NCBI GenBank assembly: GCA_913056345.1
Contig: CAJXMH010000009.1
Span: 1-64,000, forward strand
Source of the DNA: an uncultured Flavobacteriales bacterium
Lineage (GTDB): Bacteria > Bacteroidota > Bacteroidia > Flavobacteriales_E > Vicingaceae
Direction of reading: 5' to 3'
DNA length: 64,000 nt
The position numbers and the translations under genes were made by a program. The notes under the pieces were generated by a model. It did no database searches and was not told where the DNA came from. It saw only the letters and a program-made list of their open reading frames with translations. Of the stretch, positions 51,974 through 60,534 are shown piece by piece (the first letter of the stretch is position 1; each line of letters begins with the position of its first letter).

Positions 51974-53072
51974 AGTTTGTCACCTTACCTCTGTTCATAG
52001 AGATGGGGATGTCAGGATCTTTCATAAAGAATGTACAAGTTTAGCCGAAGCTGGGTTTGAAGTTTATTTGATAGTTCCAAACACATCAAGTAGAATGGAG
52101 AAGGGTGTGAACATCGTTTCATTTGAGTCTAAGCCTAAGTCACGCTTAAGTAGAATGCATCACACCGTAAATAGGGTGCTTAATGAAGCCTTAAAGGTAG
52201 ATGCAGAAATTTACCACATTCATGATCCGGAACTGCTTAGAATAGTGGGCCCTTTAAAACGAAAAGGGAAAAAAGTCATTTATGATGCACATGAAGACTT
52301 GCCCCGTCAAATTCTTGCCAAACATTGGATTCCTTTGCCTCTTAGAAAGGTAATTGCAAATTTATCTGAAAATGTAGAGAACAGATGGGCCTCTAAATGC
52401 GATGCAATAGTAACCGCAACCCCTTTTATAGAAGAAAGGTTTAAGCAAGTAAATTCAACTACAGTTGCGGTAAACAACTTTCCAATTTTAAAAGAACTTA
52501 GTTTAGATACAAAAAGAGATGCAAGCAGCGTAGGAACAGTTTGTTATGTTGGTGGAATTACACAAACGCGCGGCATTATTGAGCTTTTGGAAAGTTTAAA
52601 GTACACTAAGGCCAGGCTCCTATTGGCGGGCGAATTTCTGGAAGAGAATCTTAAAGAAACTGCAATACAAATAGAGGGTTGGCAGAAAACCGAAGAATTG
52701 GGTTTTTTGGATAGGGAAGGAGTAAAAGGAGTATATCAAAGATCACAAATTGGCATAGTTACGCTTCACCCCATTTCAAACTACCTTGATTCACTTCCCG
52801 TAAAAATGTTTGAGTACATGCTTGCAGGACTGCCCGTAATAGCCTCTAACTTTAAATTGTGGAAATCAATAATCGAGGAGCATGAATGTGGTATTTGTGT
52901 TGACCCATTAAACCCAAGAGCAATAGGTGAAGCGATAGACTATTTGATCGATCATCCTGAACTTGCCACTAAAATGGGTGAAAACGGTAAAGCCTTGGCC
53001 TTAGAGAAATACAATTGGGGCTTCGAAGAACAAAAGTTACTGAGCATATATGAACAACTTCGAAAAAAATAA
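51957..53072 (+). CDS. Glycosyltransferase, GT4 type
   Basis: A 371-residue enzyme. The N-terminal half has KVCHLTSVHRDGDVRIFHKECTSLAEAGFEVYLIVP and YHIHDPELLRIV, IYDAHEDLPRQILAKHWIP. The C-terminal half has VGGITQTRGIIELLE and the donor-binding segment PVKMFEYMLAGLPVIASNF with the conserved Glu. This is the common GT4 pattern with an undefined sugar. It overlaps asnB by 17 bases and is 8 bases before the next glycosyltransferase. Confidence 0.88.
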   Translation: MSASNKVCHLTSVHRDGDVRIFHKECTSLAEAGFEVYLIVPNTSSRMEKGVNIVSFESKPKSRLSRMHHTVNRVLNEALKVDAEIYHIHDPELLRIVGPLKRKGKKVIYDAHEDLPRQILAKHWIPLPLRKVIANLSENVENRWASKCDAIVTATPFIEERFKQVNSTTVAVNNFPILKELSLDTKRDASSVGTVCYVGGITQTRGIIELLESLKYTKARLLLAGEFLEENLKETAIQIEGWQKTEELGFLDREGVKGVYQRSQIGIVTLHPISNYLDSLPVKMFEYMLAGLPVIASNFKLWKSIIEEHECGICVDPLNPRAIGEAIDYLIDHPELATKMGENGKALALEKYNWGFEEQKLLSIYEQLRKK

Positions 53073-53080
53073 CTAGAAAA

Positions 53081-54307
53081 TTGAAACTACTCATACATAC
53101 TCAATATTTTCCCCCAGAAGTAGGTGCTCCGCAAAATCGGCTTTTTGAACTAGCCTTAAGGCTGAAAAAGTTAGGAGTTGAGGTGACGGTATTAACCGCT
53201 ATGCCGAATTATCCCGCTATGGAAATTCATCCTGAGTATAAAGGTAAAAAGTACGTGTTTGAGGAGATAGAAGGTTTAAAGGTTCACCGATCGTCGATTT
53301 ATGTTACCACTTCAAAGTCATTAGTGAAACGGTTATTGAATTATTTCTCTTTTGTTTGGACAAGTTATTGGGTTGGACGTTCCAAGCTTGAAAGAGAATA
53401 TGACTTTTTGCTTTGTGAGTCCCCTCCGCTATTTCTCGGCATATCAGCCTTTTTGCTTTCAAAAGCTAAAAAAGCCAAATTTATTTTTAACGTTTCTGAC
53501 CTATGGCCTGAAAGTGCAGAGAAGTTGGGTTTGGTGACGAATAAGTTTTTTCTCAGAATGGCTCAATACCTAGAGGAGTTTTTATATAAGAAAGCTCAGC
53601 TTATAAGCGGACAAACCCAAGGCATAGTAAAGAATATCAAGCAGCGCTTCCCTGAAAAAGACCTTTATTGGTTACCCAATGGAGTAGACCTTTCTTACTA
53701 CGATCCGGATAAAGTGACTTCTAAGTGGAGGGAGGAAAATGGATTTAATCAATCAGATAAACTGTTTTTATATGCAGGAATAATTGGTCATGCGCAAGGG
53801 TTAGAAGTTATTTTGAAGGCGGCTAAAACCTTAAGCAGTCGAAGCGAGTGTAAATTTATTTTGTTGGGCAGTGGTCCTTGTAAAAAGGAGCTTCAAGAAT
53901 TAAAAAGCAAGTGGCAATTGGACAACGTAATTTTCAAAGATGTAGTTAGTAAAAAAGAGATGCCATTTATTGTTAAGGCAGCTGATGTAGCGCTGATACC
54001 ACTCAGAAAACTCGATCTATTTAAAGGAGCTATCCCCTCAAAGGTATTTGAAAACTTAGCTATGAGAACACCAATAGTTTTGGGTGTGGAAGGAGAGGCT
54101 AAAGACTTGTTTATAAAGGAAGGGAACGCAGGGGTTTTTTATGAGCCTGAGAACGCAACAGAAATGGCGGAAGCTATCGAAAAACTGCTGAATACGGATG
54201 GCTTGATCGAAGAGCTAGGAGAAAATGGGAGAAGATACGTGCACGACAACTTTAATCGTGATGCCTTGACAATGGCATTTTATCAAAAGCTGAAATCAAT
54301 AGCATGA
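53081..54307 (+). CDS. Glycosyltransferase, GT4 (WbuB-like)
   Basis: A 408-residue enzyme starting MKLLIHTQYFPPEVGAPQNRLFELALRLKKLGVEVTVLTAMPNYP, characteristic of WbuB-like GT4 proteins. Later segments are FNVSDLWPESAEKLGL, LPNGVDLSYYDPDK, YAGIIGHAQGLEVILKAAK and IPSKVFENLAMRTPIVLGVEGEAKDL. The start is TTG at 53081; the next in-frame Met would lose the fold's first strand. WbuB-like enzymes often use N-acetylfucosamine-type sugars, in line with the adjacent WecB, but the sugar is unproven. Confidence 0.88.
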   Translation: MKLLIHTQYFPPEVGAPQNRLFELALRLKKLGVEVTVLTAMPNYPAMEIHPEYKGKKYVFEEIEGLKVHRSSIYVTTSKSLVKRLLNYFSFVWTSYWVGRSKLEREYDFLLCESPPLFLGISAFLLSKAKKAKFIFNVSDLWPESAEKLGLVTNKFFLRMAQYLEEFLYKKAQLISGQTQGIVKNIKQRFPEKDLYWLPNGVDLSYYDPDKVTSKWREENGFNQSDKLFLYAGIIGHAQGLEVILKAAKTLSSRSECKFILLGSGPCKKELQELKSKWQLDNVIFKDVVSKKEMPFIVKAADVALIPLRKLDLFKGAIPSKVFENLAMRTPIVLGVEGEAKDLFIKEGNAGVFYEPENATEMAEAIEKLLNTDGLIEELGENGRRYVHDNFNRDALTMAFYQKLKSIA

Positions 54308-55359
54308 AAGTAATAACAATAGTAGGAGCAAGGCCACAGTTCATAAAAGCAGCAGTGGTCAGTCGAGCGTTAAAAGAAAGGGGTATAGAAGAGATTATCA
54401 TCCATACAGGGCAGCATTTTGATGCAAATATGTCAGAGGTCTTTTTTAAAGAGATGCAAATCCCTAAACCAACATACAATCTGGATATTCATGGTTTAAA
54501 CCATGGTGCTATGACAGGTAAGATGTTGGAAAAGATAGAGGAGTATCTACAAAAGGAGAGACCTGATGTAGTTTTGGTTTATGGTGATACCAATAGCACA
54601 CTAGCCGGCGCTTTGGCAGCGCAAAAAATCCATATTCCGGTTGCTCATGTAGAGGCTGGCTTGAGAAGTTTTAATATGCAAATGCCCGAAGAGGTTAACC
54701 GGATTTTAACTGACCGAATATCTTCCGTTTTATATGCGCCAACTATTCAAGCAAGAGAAAACCTTTTAAAGGAAGGCTACCAGAGTTTTAATATTGAAAT
54801 TGAAGTGGTTGGAGATGTTATGCTTGATGCAGCTTTATTTTATGCAAAGCAAGTGAAGAAAGAAAATAAGCAAGAAGCGTTTTTTCTTTGCACTTTGCAC
54901 CGTGCTGAAAATACAGACAATTTAGAGCGATTAAGCTCATTGGTCGAGGGCTTGAATGAAATTCACAAAAAAATAAAGGTGATCCTTCCTCTTCATCCAA
55001 GAACTGCTCATGTGATCAAAAAGCATGATCTAGCCCTAGATGTTGAAACGATAGAGCCTCAAAGCTATTTTGGAATGATTGGTCTCCTTCAGTCTTGTAA
55101 AGCTGTGATTACAGATAGTGGAGGACTTCAAAAAGAGGCTTTTTTCTTTAAAAAACCTTGCATCACTATGAGAGACCAAACAGAGTGGGTTGAACTTGTA
55201 GAAAACGGCTATAATACCCTTGTTGGAGCTGATAAGAATGAGTTAGTAAAAGCGGCTATCAATAAACCTTTTGATCAACTCAATTTTACTGACCAGCTTT
55301 ATGGAAATGGTGATGCAGGAATTAAAATTGTTGATTCACTGATTCGAAAATTCTCTTGA
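54304..55359 (+). CDS. wecB: UDP-N-acetylglucosamine 2-epimerase, non-hydrolysing (WecB)
   Basis: A 351-residue enzyme interconverting UDP-GlcNAc and UDP-ManNAc. Motifs: VGARPQFIKAAVVSRAL, IIHTGQHFDANMSEVFF, GDTNSTLAGALAAQKI, AHVEAGLRSFNMQMPEEVNRILTDRIS, TLHRAENTD, LHPRT and ITDSGGLQKEAFFFKKPCITMRDQTEW. Length and motifs are those of the WecB/MnaA family. It overlaps the preceding gene by 4 bases (ATGA). It provides a ManNAc-type or, by related activity, FucNAc-type sugar for the glycan. Confidence 0.94.
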   Translation: MKVITIVGARPQFIKAAVVSRALKERGIEEIIIHTGQHFDANMSEVFFKEMQIPKPTYNLDIHGLNHGAMTGKMLEKIEEYLQKERPDVVLVYGDTNSTLAGALAAQKIHIPVAHVEAGLRSFNMQMPEEVNRILTDRISSVLYAPTIQARENLLKEGYQSFNIEIEVVGDVMLDAALFYAKQVKKENKQEAFFLCTLHRAENTDNLERLSSLVEGLNEIHKKIKVILPLHPRTAHVIKKHDLALDVETIEPQSYFGMIGLLQSCKAVITDSGGLQKEAFFFKKPCITMRDQTEWVELVENGYNTLVGADKNELVKAAINKPFDQLNFTDQLYGNGDAGIKIVDSLIRKFS

Positions 55360-55370
55360 TTAAAGATTAA

Positions 55371-56588
55371 ATGATTGAGAAATTAAAAAAGAACCATTTT
55401 TTCTACGCTGCTGCTTTTTTGCTCGCTGTTATGCCTGTAGACTTTTTAGTGGCACCGGCAATTGTGGTTCTAGTGATTTCTTGGAGCTTTCATAGCTCAA
55501 TTCAGCAAAAAACCAATCACTTTAGGCAAAATCCGCTAAAAGTATTGCTACTCTCATTGCCATTTCTGGTCTACTTAGCCGGTATGCTGAACTCAGAAAA
55601 TCAATCCTTTGGATGGATGGATATTGAAATTAAATTTTCCATGGTTCTCTTTCCACTCATTCTCGGCACTGCTAGAGCATTCACTGTGCAAGAAAAAAGA
55701 CAGTTATTGCGCTACTTTATTTATTCCATGACAATTTGTGGTTTGATAAGCGCTGCGTATGGCTTTAACAAATACGGATCTATACCTACATACACTCGGT
55801 TTAACCTTCTTTTACATCCAGGATATATGGCGATGTATGCAAACTTTGCTTTGATAGCCATATTGAACCAATTTAACCAAACAAAAGGCCTTCATAAGAC
55901 ATTCCTGACGATCGCTTTTGTCCTTTTAAGTGCAACGGTCTGCCTAACGCTAAGTAAGCTTGGGTTAATTTTTTGGGGTATCCTTATTTTGTTTGTCGTG
56001 ATCTACAATGTCTTTATTGTAAAAAGCAAGTTCTTGGTCATGGTCGCTATAGCGATATTAGCAACTTTAATGATCTTTTCTGCCTACAAGTTTCTTCCAC
56101 AACTTAGCCAGCGTTTTTATTGGGCTAACCAAGCACTTGAAGGTGAAAACAAGGTTGATATCTCGACCACAGAAAGCACACAAGTTCGAATACTAATATG
56201 GGGAGAAAGCTGGGATTTGCTCAAAGAAAACCTATGGTTTGGTACTGGGACCGGTGACATTAAGGATGAGCTACTTCTTAAATATGAGAAAGCCGGCATG
56301 ACAGGAGCTTTAGAAAAAAGACTAAATGTTCACAATCAATTCTTACAAGTTCTCACTGCCTTGGGCCTAATTGGCTTTTCTTTCTTCATGATCGGCTTCT
56401 TGTACCCCCTTTTTCTCGCCTTGCGATCCAAGCAGTATCTTTATTTGTTCTTTATGATTTTGATCGCGACCAACTTTTTCGTTGAGTCTATGCTTGAAAA
56501 ACAAGATGGAGTCGTTTTTTATGCTTTTTTGAATAGTTTTCTATTTTTTAGCAGTAAATCAGGAAAAGAAAACAGACTTAACTCATAA
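55371..56588 (+). CDS. O-antigen ligase-family membrane protein
   Basis: A 405-residue protein with about eleven hydrophobic segments. A periplasmic loop precedes the motif NVHNQFLQVLTALGLIG, the Wzy_C/WaaL-type signature histidine region shared by O-antigen ligases and some polymerases. It could join the finished glycan to its acceptor. It is the last gene of the rightward glycan arm and its end overlaps the convergent sugar transferase by 11 bases. Confidence 0.82.
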   Translation: MIEKLKKNHFFYAAAFLLAVMPVDFLVAPAIVVLVISWSFHSSIQQKTNHFRQNPLKVLLLSLPFLVYLAGMLNSENQSFGWMDIEIKFSMVLFPLILGTARAFTVQEKRQLLRYFIYSMTICGLISAAYGFNKYGSIPTYTRFNLLLHPGYMAMYANFALIAILNQFNQTKGLHKTFLTIAFVLLSATVCLTLSKLGLIFWGILILFVVIYNVFIVKSKFLVMVAIAILATLMIFSAYKFLPQLSQRFYWANQALEGENKVDISTTESTQVRILIWGESWDLLKENLWFGTGTGDIKDELLLKYEKAGMTGALEKRLNVHNQFLQVLTALGLIGFSFFMIGFLYPLFLALRSKQYLYLFFMILIATNFFVESMLEKQDGVVFYAFLNSFLFFSSKSGKENRLNS

Positions 56589-57168
56589 TCTTTGAGATGG
56601 TTTTGAATATGATTCTAAGATCATAAGCTAGGCTCTGTTTCTCAATATACTCAAGATTTAATTCGAGTTTCGCCGGCATTATTTCTTCTATGTAAGTTTT
56701 TTCAGGATTTTTAGCTTTTCCTAAAAGTTCGTTTTCATTCAGGTAGTTAAGAGAGGCAAGGTCGGTTAAGCCAGGTTTAACCTGAAGAACTTGCTGTTGT
56801 TTTTTGGTGTATAGATCCACGTATTTTTTTACTTCAGGCCGAGGGCCAACCACGCTCATATCATTGAGCATGATGTTGATTAATTGAGGGAGTTCATCTA
56901 ATTTGTATTTTCTCAAGTAGTAGCCAACACGAGTAACCCTAGGGTCTCTCCCGCCAACGGTAATTAGTCCTAATTGGTCAGCATTTACGCTCATCGTTCT
57001 AAACTTCCACAACAAGAAAGGCTTTCCATTTTTACCTATTCTTTCTTGTTTATAGAACACCCCACCTTTTGAGTCGGCGATGATCAATAAAGCGATTAGC
57101 AGTGTAATGGGAAGTAGTAAAAGGAAAACAGTAAGAGAAGAAAGCAGATCAAAAATCCTCTTTAACAT
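56578..57168 (-). CDS. Initiating sugar-phosphate transferase (PglC/WcaJ family)
   Basis: A 196-residue bacterial sugar transferase of the short, PglC-like type. One N-terminal reentrant or membrane helix (MLKRIFDLLSSLTVFLLLLPITLLIALLI) is followed by YKQERIGKNGKPFLLWKFRTM and KYKLDELPQLINIMLNDMSVVGPRPEV, the catalytic DE pair and the conserved VGPRP. It places the first sugar-phosphate on undecaprenyl phosphate. A longer frame starts at 57210, but the ATG at 57168 overlaps the aminotransferase stop (TAATG) and gives the family N-terminus. Confidence 0.92.
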   Translation of the reverse strand: MLKRIFDLLSSLTVFLLLLPITLLIALLIIADSKGGVFYKQERIGKNGKPFLLWKFRTMSVNADQLGLITVGGRDPRVTRVGYYLRKYKLDELPQLINIMLNDMSVVGPRPEVKKYVDLYTKKQQQVLQVKPGLTDLASLNYLNENELLGKAKNPEKTYIEEIMPAKLELNLEYIEKQSLAYDLRIIFKTISKIMS

Positions 57169-58379
57169 TATTCGATGATCTTTTTCACTGCATTTTTCAC
57201 TGCCATGCAAACCGTTTCAACCTGATCGTCTGTTAAGTCATAATAAACAGGTAAGGTGATTTCTCTGCTATAATTATTAAAAGCTACCGGATAGTTCTCC
57301 ATTTTGTAGCCCATATTTTTATATTGCGTAAGCAGTGGAAGTGGACGGTAATGAACATTAACTGAAACTTCTTGATCGAAGATTTCTTGTATAATTTGGT
57401 CTCTTTGGGCTTCTGTTATGCCTTTTATTCTAAGTAAATAAAGGTGATAAGAGCTTTCTCTATCTTCTTTTTTGTAAGTGGGTAATTGAGCCCAAGCTTC
57501 ATTTTCAAAAGCTTTTGTGTATTGATCAAAAATCTCTTTTCTTCTAGGTATGGTTTCGCTATCGTAGCGCTTTAGCTCAACTAATCCTAAAGAAGCTAAA
57601 ATGTCTGTCATGTTTCCCTTATAACCGGCCTCAACTACATCGTATTTCCAAGCCCCTTTGCCTGTTTTGGCTAAGGCGTCCTTGCTTTGACCGTGCAAAG
57701 ACTTTATGTTGAGCGACTGATAAATTGAATCATGTTCAAAAGGCTCGGGAAAGTTCATAGCAATTGCTCCACCTTCACCTGTGGTTAAGTTTTTCACAGC
57801 ATGAAAAGAAAAAACGCTAACATCTGCCTGAGTCCCACTTTTAAGACCATTGTAAAGCGCCCCGAGACTGTGAGCAGCATCTGTCATTAACAAAGGGCGT
57901 CCAAGTTTTGTCTGGTTTTCGCCCTCAGGCTTGAATAAATCCTTTACTTCTTTGCTTTTTATAAACTTCTTGATAGCGTCGTAGTCACATGGATAACCTC
58001 CAATGTCAACGGGAATAATGGCCTTGGTTCTGGAATTGACTTTTTTCTTTACTTCTTCTAGGTTTATGCTGAAATCATCTAAGCAGTCGACCATTACAGG
58101 CTTAGCTCCGCAGTGTACCACCACATTTGCTGTTGAACAATATGTGTATGCAGGCAAGATTACCTCATCTCCTTCTTTTACATCAAACCAACGAAGGATC
58201 ATTTCCATACCGAAAGTAGCAGAGTTAACACATAGCGTTTTGGGCACAGCGCAATAGGCTGACAGGTCTTTCTCAAGCTGTTTCGTTTTCGGTCCTGTGG
58301 TAATCCATCCTGACTTTAGAGTGTCAACTACCTCGTCAATAATTTCCTGATAGATTTTGGGTGGGGAAAATGGAATCAT
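57168..58379 (-). CDS. DegT/DnrJ/EryC1 family sugar aminotransferase (PglE-like)
   Basis: A 403-residue PLP-dependent aminotransferase. Motifs: IPFSPPKIYQEIIDEVVDTLKSGWITTGP, a DAAHSLGA active-site Asp region, and the PLP lysine in SFHAVKNLTTGEGG. The C-terminal half contains RREITLPVYYDLTDDQ. It follows the dehydratase gene by 53 bases and its stop overlaps the transferase start. With a 4,6-dehydratase upstream it would make a 4-amino-4,6-dideoxy sugar such as UDP-2-acetamido-4-amino-2,4,6-trideoxyglucose. No acetyltransferase is next to it. Confidence 0.92.
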   Translation of the reverse strand: MIPFSPPKIYQEIIDEVVDTLKSGWITTGPKTKQLEKDLSAYCAVPKTLCVNSATFGMEMILRWFDVKEGDEVILPAYTYCSTANVVVHCGAKPVMVDCLDDFSINLEEVKKKVNSRTKAIIPVDIGGYPCDYDAIKKFIKSKEVKDLFKPEGENQTKLGRPLLMTDAAHSLGALYNGLKSGTQADVSVFSFHAVKNLTTGEGGAIAMNFPEPFEHDSIYQSLNIKSLHGQSKDALAKTGKGAWKYDVVEAGYKGNMTDILASLGLVELKRYDSETIPRRKEIFDQYTKAFENEAWAQLPTYKKEDRESSYHLYLLRIKGITEAQRDQIIQEIFDQEVSVNVHYRPLPLLTQYKNMGYKMENYPVAFNNYSREITLPVYYDLTDDQVETVCMAVKNAVKKIIE

Positions 58380-58432
58380 AATAAATTTTTCAGCAGCGGA
58401 ATTATCACATTAAATTGGTTCAAAAACCACCA

Positions 58433-60322
58433 TTAAACCGTGGTTTTTTCTTTATCAAGCTTTTGGTAAACTGAGTTGTTGCTTATGTATTCAGGCACAA
58501 GCTCTTTTAATACTTTTACTAGTTCTATTTCATCTTTTTGGTTTATTCCTTCCTCAAGTAATTTAACTTTTTCCTCGACTTCTTCTAGGCCGTACTTCGC
58601 AACCTTAGCAATCATAATCTGAGGGTGGTGAGTGGGTAGCGTATTCTCTTCATCATTCAAGAGTTCTTCATAGAGCTTTTCACCCGGTCTTAAACCTGTA
58701 AATACAATCTGAATGTCTTTTCCTTCCTCTAAGCCTGAGAGTTTGATCATTTGCCTAGCCAAGTCCGTTATTTTGACCGACTCGCCCATATCAAAAATAT
58801 AAATATCACCTCCTTTACCGGATGATCCAGCTTCTAGCACCAATTGACAAGCCTCAGGAATGGTCATAAAATAGCGTGTAATTTCTGGATGTGTAACTGT
58901 TAATGGTCCTCCTTGTTCGATTTGCTTTTTGAACAGAGGAATAACCGAACCATTAGATCCCAGCACATTACCAAATCTGGTAGTTATAAAATTGGTTTTA
59001 GAACTTTTATTTAAAGCTTGAGTATAAATTTCAGCTACCCTTTTGCTGGCTCCCATAACATTGGTAGGGTTTACTGCTTTATCGGTAGAAACCATTACAA
59101 AGGTTTCTACTTTAAAATCATGCGAAAGATTGGCGATCAATCTTGTTCCTAAAATATTGGTATAAATTGCTTCAGTTGGGTTATTTTCCATTAAAGGAAC
59201 ATGCTTGTAGGCAGCAGCATGGTATACTATTTCAGGTTTTTCTTTTTCAAAAAGGGCATGCATTCTATGTTTGTTGCAGATATCTCCAATAACTATTTCG
59301 ATACATTCAGCCTGCTTATTGGCTGAAAGTTCCATTTCCAATTCATATAAGTCAGACTCTGCCTGATCTACTAACAACAAACGGCGTGGCTTATAATTAA
59401 TCGCTTGTCGCACAATCTCGCTTCCTATAGAGCCTGCCGCCCCTGTTATGAGTACTACTTTGTCCTTTATTTGATTTTTTATGGTTTCTTCAGAAAGCAA
59501 AATGGGGTCTCTCCCCAAAAGGTCACCAATTTTTACCTGCCTGATTTGCTTTACGCTCAATTCTCCATTGATCCATTTATTAGCAGGAGGAACATTTAAG
59601 GTTTGTACCCTATGGTTTAGGCAGCTGGTGATAATTTGGTTTAATCTAGTTTTACTCAAGTTGGCTGTAGAGATGATCAAATGGCTAGCTTTCTTTTCGC
59701 TTAGTACCTCATCAAGTAATTTACCGTTATATATGGGCTTGTTCTCAAGTTTTCTCTTGCTTTTGGCTTTGTCGTCATCAACGAAACCAATTACATTGTA
59801 ATTGCTTTTTGGATCCCTATCAATCGTTCTTTTCGCTATAACTCCTGCTTCACCTGCCCCAAAAATCAAAACAGGAGTTTTCTCAGTGTTTGGGTTACTA
59901 AAGTTATCATACATCAGTTTAAAAAATGCCCGAGCTGTAATCATTAAGAAAGAGGACAAAAGGAATTCGAGTATAACAATTGAGAATGGAATAATAAACA
60001 CCTTGCTGATACCATAAGACACTCCATTAGACATGGCGATAATAAGACTGCCTGCAAAGCAAACAATCAAAACCTTCCTGGCATCGTCAGTATTAGTGTA
60101 ACGTATGTAGCTGGCATATTGCTTACCAAGAAAAAAGCTCAACGCTCTAATGCCTAAGATAGTGGCAACCGCATATTTAATAAAAGGCAGTTCAGTGCTA
60201 GGAATGCTAAAGTTGAATCGAAGCATGTAGGCCATGAAAATTGCTGTGCCAACAATTGCTATGTCAATTAAGAAAATTGCCCAGCGCGGAGTATTTGACT
60301 TAAAAATCAAATTCTTGACCAT
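58433..60322 (-). CDS. UDP-GlcNAc 4,6-dehydratase, membrane-bound (CapD/PglF/WbpM family)
   Basis: A 629-residue protein with four N-terminal membrane helices (about 13-125), a CoA-binding-like Rossmann domain (IFGAGEAGVIAKRTIDRD) and the catalytic SDR domain: ITGAAGSIGSEIVRQAINY, then VSTDKAVNPTNVMGASKRVAE in which Met replaces the usual Tyr in YxxxK, as is normal for this family. It makes the 4-keto-6-deoxy intermediate for the following aminotransferase. It is the first gene of the leftward arm. Confidence 0.94.
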   Translation of the reverse strand: MVKNLIFKSNTPRWAIFLIDIAIVGTAIFMAYMLRFNFSIPSTELPFIKYAVATILGIRALSFFLGKQYASYIRYTNTDDARKVLIVCFAGSLIIAMSNGVSYGISKVFIIPFSIVILEFLLSSFLMITARAFFKLMYDNFSNPNTEKTPVLIFGAGEAGVIAKRTIDRDPKSNYNVIGFVDDDKAKSKRKLENKPIYNGKLLDEVLSEKKASHLIISTANLSKTRLNQIITSCLNHRVQTLNVPPANKWINGELSVKQIRQVKIGDLLGRDPILLSEETIKNQIKDKVVLITGAAGSIGSEIVRQAINYKPRRLLLVDQAESDLYELEMELSANKQAECIEIVIGDICNKHRMHALFEKEKPEIVYHAAAYKHVPLMENNPTEAIYTNILGTRLIANLSHDFKVETFVMVSTDKAVNPTNVMGASKRVAEIYTQALNKSSKTNFITTRFGNVLGSNGSVIPLFKKQIEQGGPLTVTHPEITRYFMTIPEACQLVLEAGSSGKGGDIYIFDMGESVKITDLARQMIKLSGLEEGKDIQIVFTGLRPGEKLYEELLNDEENTLPTHHPQIMIAKVAKYGLEEVEEKVKLLEEGINQKDEIELVKVLKELVPEYISNNSVYQKLDKEKTTV

Positions 60323-60534
60323 CTTGTAAAATTAAATATTATTTATCTCAGGCTTAGGATTGCTTTAACATAGGCTTTTTCTAGGACTTGTTTATTCTCC
60401 TCAGTTTCTAGCTGCTTCTACGTGTAGAAAGAATCAGTTTTTACTCTCTTACGATACGTTAAAAGTAAGCCAGTAACATTTGGTTTTGATTGGAAAAAAT
60501 CAAGGACTTTTAGTTGAAATTACTTTTGTCAATT

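Noticed and set aside
60323-60534. Regulatory RNA or riboswitch in the longest gap (212 bases)
   Set aside because: The gap upstream of the dehydratase gene has no clear hairpin, T run or palindrome. It may hold a long leader, but I see nothing that can be supported.
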